This document shows, piece after piece, positions 1-8,009 of a stretch of 64,000 nucleotides of DNA. The notes beneath the pieces are model-generated. The model did not search any database. It had not been told where the DNA came from and worked only from the letters and a program-made list of their open reading frames with translations. A program made the translations under genes and the position numbers. Source of the stretch: Segatella oulorum JCM 14966 (GTDB lineage Bacteria; Bacteroidota; Bacteroidia; Bacteroidales; Bacteroidaceae). The first letter of the stretch is position 1; each line of letters begins with the position of its first letter. The stretch spans positions 1 to 64,000 of the forward strand of contig NZ_BAJQ01000006.1 of the NCBI RefSeq assembly GCF_000613785.1, read 5' to 3'.

Positions 1-32
1 AACCGATGTTCAAGTTAGAAGTACAATTTGTT

Positions 33-188
33 AAAAGTGTTAATTTAGCATTTAAAAAATAGACTTTAAAACATTGATAATCAGTAGGTATTGAAGTTCT
101 GAAACTTCAAGAAAAACACAACTGTTGATGCACAAAAAATAAAGGGAAAGAAGAGATTCTGACCCGTTTAACACTTTTTGCATCAACA
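33..188. promoter_or_regulatory. Nested inverted repeats upstream of the HTH gene
   Basis: Two inverted-repeat pairs span the leader of the first gene. AAAAGTGTTAA (33-43) is the exact reverse complement of TTAACACTTTT (168-178), and TGTTGATGCA (123-132) is the exact reverse complement of TGCATCAACA (179-188), which ends just before the ATG at 191. The placement suggests an operator for the encoded HTH protein or a foldable leader. No clear TAnnTTTG -7 box was found here. Confidence 0.45.
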
Positions 189-190
189 AT

Positions 191-682
191 ATGGGAAAGC
201 AATTAGATTCCAAACAGCGGCAAGAAATTGCCAAGCTCCTTCAAGAGGGGAAGAATTTCAGGGAAATTGCTGAAGTTCTAAAGGTTGACCGTACCACGAT
301 ATTGCGAGAGATTAACCGCAATGTCGGAGACAACGGCGTGTATGATCCTGAATTAGCCGAAAACAAGAGACGAAGGCGTAAAAAACTCCAATCCGTATCT
401 CCCGGTGCTGTTGCGCAACTTCCTCCCAATGTCAGGGAAGAAGTTGAGAAGGTATTGGTTTTTGAGACTCCGACTGTCAAGCGAAGGCAATTAATCGTGG
501 ATAAGTACATAAACGAATATGGCCCGGTAATAGAGAAAAAACTTATTTCTCCAATGGCAGCCATGCGTGCGCTTGCAAACGAGTTCTACATGAGTGTAAG
601 TGCAGTGTACTATCTTTTGAAAAGAGAGGGTATCTACCGAGACAGAACCAACCCTGTCTGTATGCCTTCTCCTGAAGGATAA
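191..682 (+). CDS. IS30-type HTH DNA-binding protein (regulator)
   Basis: A 163-residue protein with an N-terminal helix-turn-helix of the kind found at the start of IS30 transposases (about residues 5-45, containing FREIAEVLKVDRTTILREI), followed by a basic RRRRKK stretch. A second HTH-like segment lies near the C terminus (MSVSAVYYLLKREGI). There is no DDE catalytic domain and no flanking inverted repeats of an insertion sequence, so it is read as a DNA-binding regulator rather than a transposase. It begins the plus-strand replication/maintenance cluster and may bind the inverted repeats in its own leader. Which promoters it controls is unknown; it is one candidate for a plasmid-wide regulator. 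Confidence 0.65.
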   Translation: MGKQLDSKQRQEIAKLLQEGKNFREIAEVLKVDRTTILREINRNVGDNGVYDPELAENKRRRRKKLQSVSPGAVAQLPPNVREEVEKVLVFETPTVKRRQLIVDKYINEYGPVIEKKLISPMAAMRALANEFYMSVSAVYYLLKREGIYRDRTNPVCMPSPEG

Positions 683-701
683 ACTTTAAAAGCGGATTTT
701 C

Positions 702-989
702 ATGTATTACATCGTAAAAGAAGTCTATGTGCGCAAGAAACCACTATGGTTGGTTGACTTGCTCTTTCAGATAACCCCATCCTTGTATCGGGAGAAGGGG
801 TCAAAGGAAACGGTTGTTGGTAAGTTCAACACCATTCTCTCTCTCATCTTAGATGCCCGGGTAAGGTGGCATCATGGTAAATCCTTGTTATCATCTATTC
901 AAACCATCAGCCACGATGAGACATGTATTTGGATCAAAGGAAATCGAGGCTCAAAGTTTCTTTCCTTTCGAATAGAATCAGACAATTAA
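702..989 (+). CDS. Hypothetical protein, 95 aa
   Basis: A small basic protein without a recognised family, 19 nt after the HTH gene and in the same direction, so probably cotranscribed. No signal peptide, membrane segment or metal-binding motif is visible. The start at 702 is the first ATG of the frame after the preceding gene. Function unknown; the context suggests a replication or maintenance accessory. Confidence 0.55.
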   Translation: MYYIVKEVYVRKKPLWLVDLLFQITPSLYREKGSKETVVGKFNTILSLILDARVRWHHGKSLLSSIQTISHDETCIWIKGNRGSKFLSFRIESDN

Positions 990-1008
990 CTTTTAAAAGA
1001 ACAGCAGT

Positions 1009-1122
1009 ATGGAAATAGATAACAGTAGAAAGACAATTACAACATTTGTTCTCGTAGATTCAACCGGTAAGATCTTTGACGATTTCGAGAACATCAATGA
1101 GAATACAGAAATAAGGCGATAG
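1009..1122 (+). CDS. Small hypothetical protein, 37 aa
   Basis: A 37-codon frame (MEIDNSRKTITTFVLVDS...) fills the gap between the 702 and 1149 genes. It starts 19 nt after one stop and ends 26 nt before the next start, in the same direction, which fits a real micro-ORF of the cluster. The composition is ordinary cytosolic. No homologous family is recognised. Confidence 0.4.
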   Translation: MEIDNSRKTITTFVLVDSTGKIFDDFENINENTEIRR

Positions 1123-1148
1123 CCATTGAACCCAAAAATAGCTGACCT

Positions 1149-2201
1149 ATGGGAGATTACAAGTGGATTGGTCTTATCAGAAAGTTCTATAATTGTTCTT
1201 TCTATAATGACAGCAACGCCGTGCAAATGTTCCTGCACATTTTTTTGAATGCTCAAAGGGAGGATAAGCCTTACTTTGACAAAATTACGATGAGGGGGCA
1301 GTTTCGCACCTCAATTAAAGACATCATGAGTTTTTTGGAGATAAGCCGTAAATCCGCCCGGCGTTCTTTAGATAAGCTGAAGGCGGCAGGCATTATCCAT
1401 GTTGCCTCTCTAAGACGTAACGGTATTCTCATCACCGTTCGTGAATTTTCAAAGTTCCTGGCTTTAGAAAATGTGAGAGGTGGCTGGGTGAAACTGTATT
1501 ACGACCTTGACTTCCAAGATTTCTTTGTGAACGCACAGGTTCTTCATATTTATCTCCATTTGCTTCTTCATACTTACTCGGAGAGTGAAAACTATGAGGA
1601 TCCGCTATGGTTTGACATGAAGAAGATCAGTGCTTCAACTGGCATTCCTGTAGACGGCATTAAAGAGGCCCTCCGGAAGCTACGCAAGCTGGGCATCCTG
1701 AATATTGGGTATAACGGTCAGAAGAAACTTTCTTCCGTTCGTTTGATAGAGTTTTCCGATTATGTCAAGGACACCTGTTCGGTAACATCAATAGGCCCCT
1801 CTGCCAGTCATGTCACATCAGGCGAAAGTTTCTCTGATTTGGAAAACACTTCATCTAATGGAGCAGCCATTATAAGTTTCGAAGACGGGGGGACAAAAAC
1901 TGAACAAAAGGAGCCAAAAGAAGGGCCAAAAGATGCCCAACAAAATTTTGCACGAAACAGTTATGAAATGTCTTCCAAGTCTTTTGTAAGTGACGAAAAT
2001 ACAGCTACTTACGAACCAGAAGGTCAAAAAGAGGGCCAAAAGAGGGAACAAAACCGTCCAAAAGTTGAATCCACCAAAATGCCACCAAGCAGTCATGGGG
2101 GCGGCTACGCGCGCGATCCTATTATAAAAGAGAATAGAGATAAGAGAATAGAGAATCTTCATTATTATAATTATTCGTCCGCGCGAAATTTCGTCAATTG
2201 A
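1149..2201 (+). CDS. Replication-initiator-like protein with two winged-helix domains (N-terminal part)
   Basis: A 350-residue protein. Residues about 1-105 and 115-205 look like two related winged-helix units; each has a segment about few-residue helices followed by a K/R-rich recognition helix (EISRKSARRSLDKLKAAGI and GIPVDGIKEALRKLRKLGI) and a beta wing. This is the layout of replisome organisers and theta-type plasmid initiators. A low-complexity linker with repeated EGQK/EGPK-type motifs follows (about 230-325). The frame then ends in an ATT-rich run at 2160-2177, where a second frame continues with a compact domain. The intact protein probably included the 2206 product, giving about 505 residues. 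The neighbouring primase supports a role in plasmid replication. Confidence 0.6.
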   Translation: MGDYKWIGLIRKFYNCSFYNDSNAVQMFLHIFLNAQREDKPYFDKITMRGQFRTSIKDIMSFLEISRKSARRSLDKLKAAGIIHVASLRRNGILITVREFSKFLALENVRGGWVKLYYDLDFQDFFVNAQVLHIYLHLLLHTYSESENYEDPLWFDMKKISASTGIPVDGIKEALRKLRKLGILNIGYNGQKKLSSVRLIEFSDYVKDTCSVTSIGPSASHVTSGESFSDLENTSSNGAAIISFEDGGTKTEQKEPKEGPKDAQQNFARNSYEMSSKSFVSDENTATYEPEGQKEGQKREQNRPKVESTKMPPSSHGGGYARDPIIKENRDKRIENLHYYNYSSARNFVN

Positions 2202-2676
2202 AGAATTGGTCTGTGATGACGAATGGGTGCGCTCGATGCAGCTGCTTTATGGCTTCCCGGATAAGGAAACGCTCTATAACGCCCTGACATTGTTCTTGGC
2301 GAACTTGAAGTGTCGCAAAGAAGAAGTTCCAAAAGGATTGGAGGGGTTCCTCGACTATTTCTGCAACTGGTATAAACGAAATGAAAAGAAGTTGCTGCAT
2401 AAACTGAGGGCGCAGACACCGTCTAAAGACTATGCAAAAGTTCTTTGGGACAAGTGTATGTCTGCCTTTGCCAAGATTGTAAGCGAACGTGCTTTTGCAT
2501 CGGTTTTCCAACAAGTTTCTTTTGAGTCCTTCGATAATGTAGCCAAGACGCTGACACTTGTTCTTCCGAATAAGCGAATATTTGAGATATTGGAAGCTGA
2601 TTACCTTGATACTGTTAGAACGGTGTTACACAAGTTTTTCGGTGTAGGGGTACAGCTTCAATACCGCATTGCATAG
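2152..2676 (+). CDS. C-terminal domain of the initiator-like protein, in another frame
   Basis: The frame is open from 2152 but has no ATG near its beginning; the first plausible initiator is TTG at 2206, giving 156 residues. The protein is compact, helical, with two Cys (LKCRKEEV, DYFCNWYK) and a C-terminal beta-alpha segment (LTLVLPNKRIFEIL) like those seen at the end of Bacteroidetes replication proteins. It overlaps the end of the 1149 gene in the next frame, and the sequence IRPREISSIEELV upstream of 2206 reads like continuous coding. Either a single-base slip in the ATT repeat broke one gene, or the TTG is a genuine start of a translationally coupled second subunit. Confidence 0.5.
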   Translation, partial: RIFIIIIIRPREISSIEELVCDDEWVRSMQLLYGFPDKETLYNALTLFLANLKCRKEEVPKGLEGFLDYFCNWYKRNEKKLLHKLRAQTPSKDYAKVLWDKCMSAFAKIVSERAFASVFQQVSFESFDNVAKTLTLVLPNKRIFEILEADYLDTVRTVLHKFFGVGVQLQYRIA

Positions 2677-2714
2677 GGTTAGGACTACAAACCATTTAAG
2701 ATAGAATTACGCTT

Positions 2715-3740
2715 ATGAATGAAGCTCAAAGAATATTGCAGATGACCGATGGGGGCTTGGCAGTGTTCATTCACTACCTTGGTGAAAAGTGCCTTGCCCG
2801 GACTTTCCGTAACCCTTTCAGGGAGGACAGCCGGCCTTCATGTCACCTGTATGCCAACAGAGGCGGATATGGCAACGGCCAATACTATCTCCAAGACTTC
2901 GGCGACAGCAGCTTCTGTGGCAACTGCTTTGCCATTGTAGGTAGACTGTGTAATATCAACCCCAAAACCAACTTTCGCGAAGTGCTTCAAGTGATAGACA
3001 GAGATCTTGGACTTGGCATTTTTGATGAACAACGAAGCGAGCACCATGTGTTGATGAAAAGAAAAGCCACACCCTCGCAGAAGTACAAATGTTCTTCCAT
3101 AGCGAGTTTTGAGGTCGTGACACAGCCTTTCATGCCATGGGAGGAAGAGTATTGGGGGCAATATGGCATTGGACTTTCAACGCTGGAACGTTACAACGTA
3201 AAGAGCATCAGCAGTTGTACATTTAAGAAATCGTCCGGTGGGAACTTTGCCGTTTACGGTTCAAAGGCTATTCCGACCTACGGATATTTCTTCGATGACG
3301 GATGTAGGCTGAAGATTTACAGACCTAAGGCAAAGACACGTTTTATGTATGCCGGCCACTTCCCAAAGCCCTATATCTTCGGGCATGAACAACTGCCTGA
3401 AGAAGGAGCACTCGTTTTCGTCACAGGTGGCGAAAAGGATGTCATGTCACTGTCGGCGCATGGATTTCCGGCCTTGACATTTAACAGCGAGACGGCCAAC
3501 ATTCCCGAAGATGTAATGGATGAACTTTCCCAACGATTCCGTCGAATCATTTTCCTCTATGATACGGATGAAACCGGACAAAGGGAATCTGCTTTGCGGA
3601 TACAACAGTACGGCGAGAAATACAACGTTCAGAAACTTGACCTACCGCTGTCCGGAGAGAAATCGGAAAAGGACATCAGTGATTTCTTCCGTTTGGGGCA
3701 CACCATGGAAGAACTGCAAGCAATGATAGAAAAGCTATAA
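2715..3740 (+). CDS. DNA primase-like protein (CHC2-like zinc finger region plus Toprim)
   Basis: A 341-residue protein. The N-terminal third contains a CHC2-like block (FRNPFREDSRPSCHLY ... LQDFGDSSFCGNCFAIV, residues about 32-80) typical of primase zinc-binding domains. The C-terminal half has Toprim features: VFVTGGEKDVMSL (about 233-246), with the conserved Glu, then IIFLYDTDETGQ (about 277-288), with DxD. It probably makes primers for plasmid replication or for second-strand synthesis after transfer. It starts 38 nt after the initiator C-terminal frame, in the same operon. A clear paralogue lies on the other strand at 9415-10443 with the same length and motif order. No helicase domain is attached. 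Confidence 0.75.
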   Translation: MNEAQRILQMTDGGLAVFIHYLGEKCLARTFRNPFREDSRPSCHLYANRGGYGNGQYYLQDFGDSSFCGNCFAIVGRLCNINPKTNFREVLQVIDRDLGLGIFDEQRSEHHVLMKRKATPSQKYKCSSIASFEVVTQPFMPWEEEYWGQYGIGLSTLERYNVKSISSCTFKKSSGGNFAVYGSKAIPTYGYFFDDGCRLKIYRPKAKTRFMYAGHFPKPYIFGHEQLPEEGALVFVTGGEKDVMSLSAHGFPALTFNSETANIPEDVMDELSQRFRRIIFLYDTDETGQRESALRIQQYGEKYNVQKLDLPLSGEKSEKDISDFFRLGHTMEELQAMIEKL

Positions 3741-3750
3741 TTATCGAAAA

Positions 3751-4368
3751 ATGAAATTAGAAAAAACAAGTAAACCTATATTCAGGCATGCAGGAGGAAG
3801 CTCCGATAATATTCGGATCAGAACCTTGACAGATGCTGCCACGCCAAGTATAATGGGCATTGATGTTAAGGAGTTTCCGGAGGTTCATTCGGTCTCCTAC
3901 CGTTTTCTCTCCAAGACCTATCACGGGGTGGGTGTCATAAACCAGAACAACGGGATAGAATTTGTTGGCCAAGACCTGACGGACTCCCCCATGACGTTGA
4001 ATAGTTCTGGAGTGACTTTTCTTCCCATGGAGAAAGAGCACAGGAGCGACAAGTTGTGTATATTCGCAGACATGATGGATTATTTGGCCTACCAGACCTT
4101 GCAGAAGAATGGCTTTGTCAGGCTGCCTTCAGACTGTGATTTCATGATTATGTCGGATGTAAGGAACTTCATCCATATCTCGGTCGAAGGAGATGACTAT
4201 GATATGGTTTATCTCTACTTTCCCAATGATGTCATGGGCTGCACCATAACCAAGACGTTAAAGGATCGGTATGGCAAGCATGCCATTGAGTGTAATCCCC
4301 TGTACAAAGGTTATAACAACCTGTTGCAGTTCGTAAAAGCCATTGAGATCACCACAAACAGCAAATAG
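3751..4368 (+). CDS. Toprim-like protein, 205 aa
   Basis: The segment KLCIFADMMDYLAYQ (about residues 93-107) resembles the Toprim_2 strand-turn-helix, with the usual Glu replaced by Asp. MVYLYFPNDVMG (about 151-162) takes the place of the DxD strand, with only one Asp kept. It starts 10 nt after the primase and probably acts beside it in DNA metabolism, perhaps as a non-catalytic or altered Toprim subunit. The N-terminal 80 residues are not recognised. Confidence 0.5.
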   Translation: MKLEKTSKPIFRHAGGSSDNIRIRTLTDAATPSIMGIDVKEFPEVHSVSYRFLSKTYHGVGVINQNNGIEFVGQDLTDSPMTLNSSGVTFLPMEKEHRSDKLCIFADMMDYLAYQTLQKNGFVRLPSDCDFMIMSDVRNFIHISVEGDDYDMVYLYFPNDVMGCTITKTLKDRYGKHAIECNPLYKGYNNLLQFVKAIEITTNSK

Positions 4369-4374
4369 AGCCGT

Positions 4375-4476
4375 ATGGTATATGTCATAATCATCCTTGT
4401 CCTGCTGGTAGCTTTGGGAGCAGCTTTCTATTATGAAATCACCCATAGCTACGACGACGACAAGTTCAGGAAATGA
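4375..4476 (+). CDS. Small single-span membrane protein, 33 aa
   Basis: This frame of 34 codons encodes MVYVIIILVLLVALGAAF followed by a short acidic/basic tail. It is one hydrophobic helix of about 20 residues at the extreme N terminus, with the tail predicted cytosolic. The ATG lies 6 nt after the preceding stop codon and the frame is read in the same direction as its neighbours. Short membrane peptides of this kind are easily missed by gene callers. Function unknown. Confidence 0.45.
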   Translation: MVYVIIILVLLVALGAAFYYEITHSYDDDKFRK

Positions 4477-4537
4477 AAGATAAAGGGATTGATGTAAGTG
4501 CATCCTTTCCAAGTATAAAACGCTAACAAGTAAAAGT

Positions 4538-5116
4538 ATGATTAATTATGTTTTAAGTATTGAAACCGGAGTTACGGATCTCGTCCGTACCCCCGAGTAC
4601 TATCAGACAGCCACTTTTGTGCAAAAGAAAGAAGAGCTCTTGGCTCTGATTTATCAAAAGAAGAAACTCAAGCCTTTTGCCAGCATGAAGCTCATAAGGA
4701 GTATTAGTTTCTTTATCAAGCGCTCCATCAGCCTTTGGCAGTTACAAGGTCTTGCAAACAAGATAGAAACGATGTTCGGCCCATCTTGTTTCCAAATCTC
4801 CATCGACAGAGAAAACAACACCGTACACATGCTCTGTGGCTGGATAGACAAAGAGACTGGTGAGTGCATCGTGCTGAACCGTACAGAACAGAAGAGACTT
4901 TCCGTCCTGATCCTGGATTATTTGGACTTGCCACGTCCCCGGTGTGCCGACATGTGGTTGAGATACTTTCTGCTGAACAAATTTGACAATGACAATTCTG
5001 TCTTCAGCAGACAGATAGAGTTTCTTGAAAGGTCTGAATATGAGAGTCTAAGCTATACGGTATTGAGAGACAGTCTCAAATACGTGGAGATGGTATGTAA
5101 AGGATTACTGAAATAA
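4538..5116 (+). CDS. Hypothetical protein, 192 aa
   Basis: A soluble-looking protein with no recognised family. A basic, moderately hydrophobic stretch (about residues 38-75) is followed by a mixed alpha/beta C-terminal half. The start codon at 4538 is preceded by the leader motif CTAACAAGTA (4522-4531), which recurs before several other genes of this window. It belongs to the plus-strand maintenance cluster. Confidence 0.5.
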   Translation: MINYVLSIETGVTDLVRTPEYYQTATFVQKKEELLALIYQKKKLKPFASMKLIRSISFFIKRSISLWQLQGLANKIETMFGPSCFQISIDRENNTVHMLCGWIDKETGECIVLNRTEQKRLSVLILDYLDLPRPRCADMWLRYFLLNKFDNDNSVFSRQIEFLERSEYESLSYTVLRDSLKYVEMVCKGLLK

Positions 5117-5127
5117 AAAATACACTT

Positions 5128-5619
5128 ATGAGATTTTTAAAGATTTATTTAGCCAGCAGCTGGCGGAACAAGTATTTCGAGAATTTATTGAACGCCCTAC
5201 GGATTCAGGGTTACTATACCTATGACTTCAAGCATCCCGAGGACAATGAACTAAGCGGATTCAGTTGGGAGAAAGTCGATAAGGACTTCGAGAAGTGGAC
5301 TTGTAGGGATTTCAAGGAAGGGCTTCACCATCCCGAGGCTGTCAAAGCATTTGAAAAAGATTTTCACGCCATGCAGGAAGCGGACTATTGTGTCCTCCTC
5401 TTACCGTGTGGCCGCTCTGCCCATTCTGAAGCCGGTTGGATGAAAGGGCAAGGCAAGAAAGTTTTTGTCCTTGATATGTCCGAGAAACCAACGCCCGAGC
5501 TGATGTACCAGATGTTTGATGCGTATGTGACGAGACCGATTGATTTGGTAGAACACATTGAAGCTGCATTCCATAAGGACAATATGCTACTTAAAGAAAA
5601 TTTCAGCACACATGGATAG
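5128..5619 (+). CDS. Nucleoside 2-deoxyribosyltransferase-like protein
   Basis: A 163-residue protein of the nucleoside 2-deoxyribosyltransferase/MazG-neighbour fold. The N-terminal strand IYLASSWRNK is the usual nucleotide-binding start, and ADYCVLLLPCGRSAHSEAGW (about residues 89-108) carries the Ser-x-x-Glu signature whose Glu is the catalytic nucleophile in the family. Known members exchange bases on deoxynucleosides or cleave N-glycosidic bonds of nucleotides. Here it could serve nucleotide salvage or act on modified or signalling nucleotides; the substrate cannot be told from sequence. It starts 11 nt after the preceding gene and overlaps the next by 8 nt. Confidence 0.7.
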   Translation: MRFLKIYLASSWRNKYFENLLNALRIQGYYTYDFKHPEDNELSGFSWEKVDKDFEKWTCRDFKEGLHHPEAVKAFEKDFHAMQEADYCVLLLPCGRSAHSEAGWMKGQGKKVFVLDMSEKPTPELMYQMFDAYVTRPIDLVEHIEAAFHKDNMLLKENFSTHG

Positions 5620-5791
5620 AGTGACAAAGAGACGGACTAACCTCTTGTATAATTTAAGAAAGAAAGGAGTCAGATGCTTGACCAAGGAACGTATGATTTT
5701 CTTTCCCTATGGAGAGGATCCCAATGAAGTCAGGCAAATTGTCTGTTTATGCAACGAGTATCATTTCCATGTACAATTGGAACTTCAATAG
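5612..5791 (+). CDS. Small basic hypothetical protein, 59 aa
   Basis: The ATG at 5612 overlaps the stop of the deoxyribosyltransferase-like gene (the sequence ATGGATAG holds both), so translation is probably coupled. The product is Arg/Lys-rich in its first half (MDRVTKRRTNLLYNLRKKG) and ends in an aromatic beta-like tail. No family is recognised. Confidence 0.45.
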   Translation: MDRVTKRRTNLLYNLRKKGVRCLTKERMIFFPYGEDPNEVRQIVCLCNEYHFHVQLELQ

Positions 5792-5819
5792 CACATTTAA
5801 TATTAAAAGTATACACAGA

Positions 5820-6049
5820 ATGAAAAAGATAAAGGATTTAACCGTAACGGTAACCTATACTGTTGGTTACATGATGTAGAAGTTAGCGAAAAGATTTATG
5901 AAGCTCTAAACGCCTTGGCGGATAGAGGGTGTGTAAACTGTGACTTTATGGACTTGGACGAGCAAGTATATACTGGTTTCGAGTGGCTTTCTGACCATAT
6001 TCACGAAAGTGACGCTTGTGATTGGAATTATGAAGTTGATATGGAATAA
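5820..6049 (+). pseudogene. Small orphan gene broken by a one-base frameshift
   Basis: ATG at 5820 opens a short frame (MKKIKDLTVTVTYTVG) that stops at 5877-5879. The neighbouring frame reads on from about 5870 as HDVEVSEKIYEALNAL and ends cleanly at TAA 6047-6049. The two parts join into a plausible acidic protein of about 76 residues: a beta-strand start followed by a helical acidic body. The second frame has no start codon of its own. One base inserted or lost around 5865-5880 explains the pattern; it may be true decay or a base-calling error. Confidence 0.5.
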
Positions 6050-6071
6050 TCTTAAATGTGGGGAATAGAAA

Positions 6072-6386
6072 ATGAAACATTTGCTTTATTTCATAATTGC
6101 AGCCCTTGTTGTATATCTGAGTGGAGGACTGTTGATGGCAGATTTCTCATGGGTACTCCATATTGGCTTCTTAGGATGGATAGGTGCCATTATTATTATT
6201 CTGTGGTTCTTCCTGCAAATTGAGAAAGAGTATGGGGGGTGGAATATAGAAGAGGAAGAAGTAGATTCATGGAATGAAGAAGATGAAAGCGATGACCAAT
6301 ACATTTCCAAGAAAGAAGCCCGGAAAATTGCAGAGGATGTCTGTAAAGAAATGTTTAATATAAAAGAAAACAAATATGATAAATAG
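6072..6386 (+). CDS. Two-span membrane protein, 104 aa
   Basis: Two hydrophobic helices (about residues 3-20 and 26-48) are followed by a strongly acidic cytosolic tail (EEEEVDSWNEEDESDD) and a Lys/Glu-rich end. The gene overlaps the following methyltransferase by 11 nt, which suggests coupled translation. No family is recognised. Small membrane proteins with acidic tails are common among plasmid-borne orphans. Confidence 0.5.
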   Translation: MKHLLYFIIAALVVYLSGGLLMADFSWVLHIGFLGWIGAIIIILWFFLQIEKEYGGWNIEEEEVDSWNEEDESDDQYISKKEARKIAEDVCKEMFNIKENKYDK

Positions 6387-6906
6387 CCCAATCCTTGATA
6401 CCTGTTGCGGAGGTAAGATGTTTTACTTCGATAAGCATGATGACAGGGTTCTGTTTCAAGACATAAGAAAGATGAAGACAACATTATGTGACGGAAGGTA
6501 CTTCGAGGTCAACCCCGATGTTCAGGCAGACTTCACTGATATGCCATACCCTGACAATAGCTTCCGCATGGTTGTTTTTGATCCACCACATTTGCTAAGA
6601 AGTATTGAGAACTGTAGGACATGCGATATATATAATGAACCAAGTCCAAAGAACAAGGCAACAGGCTATCAAATGATAAAGTATGGTGCTCTTGGCAATG
6701 CAGACTGGAAAGAAGTCTTGCAAAAAGGCTTTGCAGAATGTTTTCGAGTATTAATGCCTGGAGGATTCTTAATATTCAAATGGAATGAAACAGACATTAA
6801 GGTATCAGAAATACTGAAACTCACCTCGGAGAAACCCATCTTTGGACATGTATCGGGGAAACGTTCTAACACTCATTGGATTTGTTTCATGAAGAAGATT
6901 GCATAA
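6376..6906 (+). CDS. SAM-dependent methyltransferase-like protein, 176 aa
   Basis: A class I methyltransferase fold. The N-terminal ILDTCCGGKMF replaces the usual motif I glycine-rich loop, VVFDPPHLL (about residues 69-77) matches the DPPY-type catalytic loop of amino-methyltransferases, and FRVLMPGGFLIFKW (about 121-134) is the typical strand after motif VI. Proteins of this type in phages and plasmids methylate DNA or RNA amino groups; the substrate cannot be inferred. It may protect incoming DNA from restriction. The gene closes the first plus-strand run before the duplicated par leader. Confidence 0.65.
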   Translation: MINSPILDTCCGGKMFYFDKHDDRVLFQDIRKMKTTLCDGRYFEVNPDVQADFTDMPYPDNSFRMVVFDPPHLLRSIENCRTCDIYNEPSPKNKATGYQMIKYGALGNADWKEVLQKGFAECFRVLMPGGFLIFKWNETDIKVSEILKLTSEKPIFGHVSGKRSNTHWICFMKKIA

Positions 6907-6930
6907 ATATAATAGAAAAAATCATGGATA

Positions 6931-7103
6931 ATATAAAATCCCGTGATAGTAAATAATTAGACATAAAAAATTTTGCGAAATAAAATATATTATGTATCTT
7001 TGCAGGCGTATAGCTGTATATACGGCTATACGTATATAAGTCAATAAAGGAATACGATAATACGTATATACATAAAAAATATAAATCAAACGGTATGGAA
7101 AAG
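6931..7103 (+). repeat. Direct repeat, copy A: par-type promoter and leader
   Basis: About 170 bp nearly identical to 7984-8155. It holds a consensus Bacteroidetes promoter: TTTG at 6972-6975, 19 nt, then TATCTTTG at 6995-7002. A dyad in the early transcript follows (GTATAGC 7008-7014, GCTATAC 7025-7031). The copy runs through the ATG and first codons (MEK) of the 7095 gene. Because copy B drives parA, copy A was probably made by duplication when the intervening cassette was inserted. Confidence 0.8.
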
Positions 7104-7421
7104 AACAAAGATATATCAAACCAATTTGACACAATGGTTAGACAGTGTCAAAGCATGAATGCTGGTAAACTTAGAATATCATTTAAGCGAGAGGATGGCT
7201 ATACTATTGACATAACAGCACGACTAACAGAGGCAGAATTTGATGATGAATTTAGTAATAAGGAACTAAAATACATCAAAGAGACAATGATAGAAAAAAT
7301 AAGCAGCGTTTCTAATAAGGAAGCTGCTGAAAAGGCTTTTGATATAGTCAATGTATGCCAGGAACTCTTAGGGGAACCACTTTTTGACTCTGTAGATGAA
7401 ATTGTAAATTCTACTCTGTAA
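7095..7421 (+). CDS. Hypothetical protein, 108 aa, under the duplicated par promoter
   Basis: A soluble acidic protein, rich in Lys and Glu, with a likely helical C-terminal half. It begins with the same MEK codons as parA because the start lies inside the direct repeat, so the gene may be a fusion of the par leader to an unrelated body. It sits directly before the HNH gene. No family is recognised; it may belong with a former restriction-modification cassette. Confidence 0.45.
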   Translation: MEKNKDISNQFDTMVRQCQSMNAGKLRISFKREDGYTIDITARLTEAEFDDEFSNKELKYIKETMIEKISSVSNKEAAEKAFDIVNVCQELLGEPLFDSVDEIVNSTL

Positions 7422-7447
7422 AATTAGTAATAATAAAAAACAATAAT

Positions 7448-7753
7448 ATGCCTATTAAACCAGAAAACAAATCACGCTATCCAAAGAATTGGAAACAAAT
7501 TAGAAATTCAATTCTTGAACGAGCGAATAACTGTTGTGAGTTCTGTGGAGTTGAGAACCATACATATCGGATGAATGAACTTACTGGGAGATTAGCATAT
7601 GTTGTTCTGACAATAGCACATCTTGATCATATTCCAGAACATTGCGATCCCGATAATCTGCGTGCCTTGTGTCAACGATGTCACAATCGTTATGATGCAG
7701 AACATCGGAAAGAAACGAGATTAAGTAACAGTATTAAGAAAACAAATGAATAA
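7448..7753 (+). CDS. HNH endonuclease, 101 aa
   Basis: A compact HNH nuclease. A zinc-binding CxxC (CCEFCG, about residues 28-33) precedes the His-rich core LTIAHLDHIPEHCDPDNLRA and the second CxxC with the final His (CQRCHNRYD, about 76-84). These are the metal-binding and catalytic elements of the family. It ends by overlapping the next frame by 8 nt. The neighbour is a truncated cytosine methyltransferase, so the pair may be the remains of a restriction-modification unit; stand-alone phage or plasmid HNH nuclease is the alternative. Confidence 0.75.
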   Translation: MPIKPENKSRYPKNWKQIRNSILERANNCCEFCGVENHTYRMNELTGRLAYVVLTIAHLDHIPEHCDPDNLRALCQRCHNRYDAEHRKETRLSNSIKKTNE

Positions 7754-8009
7754 TATTAAACTTTTATACATAGACTTGTTCTGCGGAGCCGGTGGAACTT
7801 CCACCGGTGTTGAACATGCAAAGTTAGATGGAACAAAGTGTGCGAGGGTGGTCGCCTGTGTCAACCATGATGCGAATGCAATCGCATCGCATCAGGCAAA
7901 CCACCCTGACACATTACACTTCACCGAGGATATTCGCACACTTGCTCAAATACTTTGTGGAATCTTCAAGTTTATAGATAAATATATAAAATCCCGTGAT
8001 AATAAATAA
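7746..8009 (+). pseudogene. Truncated DNA (cytosine-5) methyltransferase
   Basis: The N terminus is an unmistakable C5-methyltransferase motif I (IDLFCGAGGTSTGVEHA), followed by VACVNHDANAIASH, the usual second strand. After about 66 residues the homology stops (TEDIRTL) and the frame runs into direct repeat copy B, ending at 8009 with residues encoded by the par leader. The catalytic PCQ-type loop, the target-recognition region and all later motifs are missing, so the protein cannot be active. The break coincides with the repeat boundary, which points to recombination through the par leader. Confidence 0.8.

Noticed and set aside
191-682. IS30 transposase or insertion sequence
   Set aside because: Only the HTH part is present; there is no DDE domain and no terminal repeats with target duplication.
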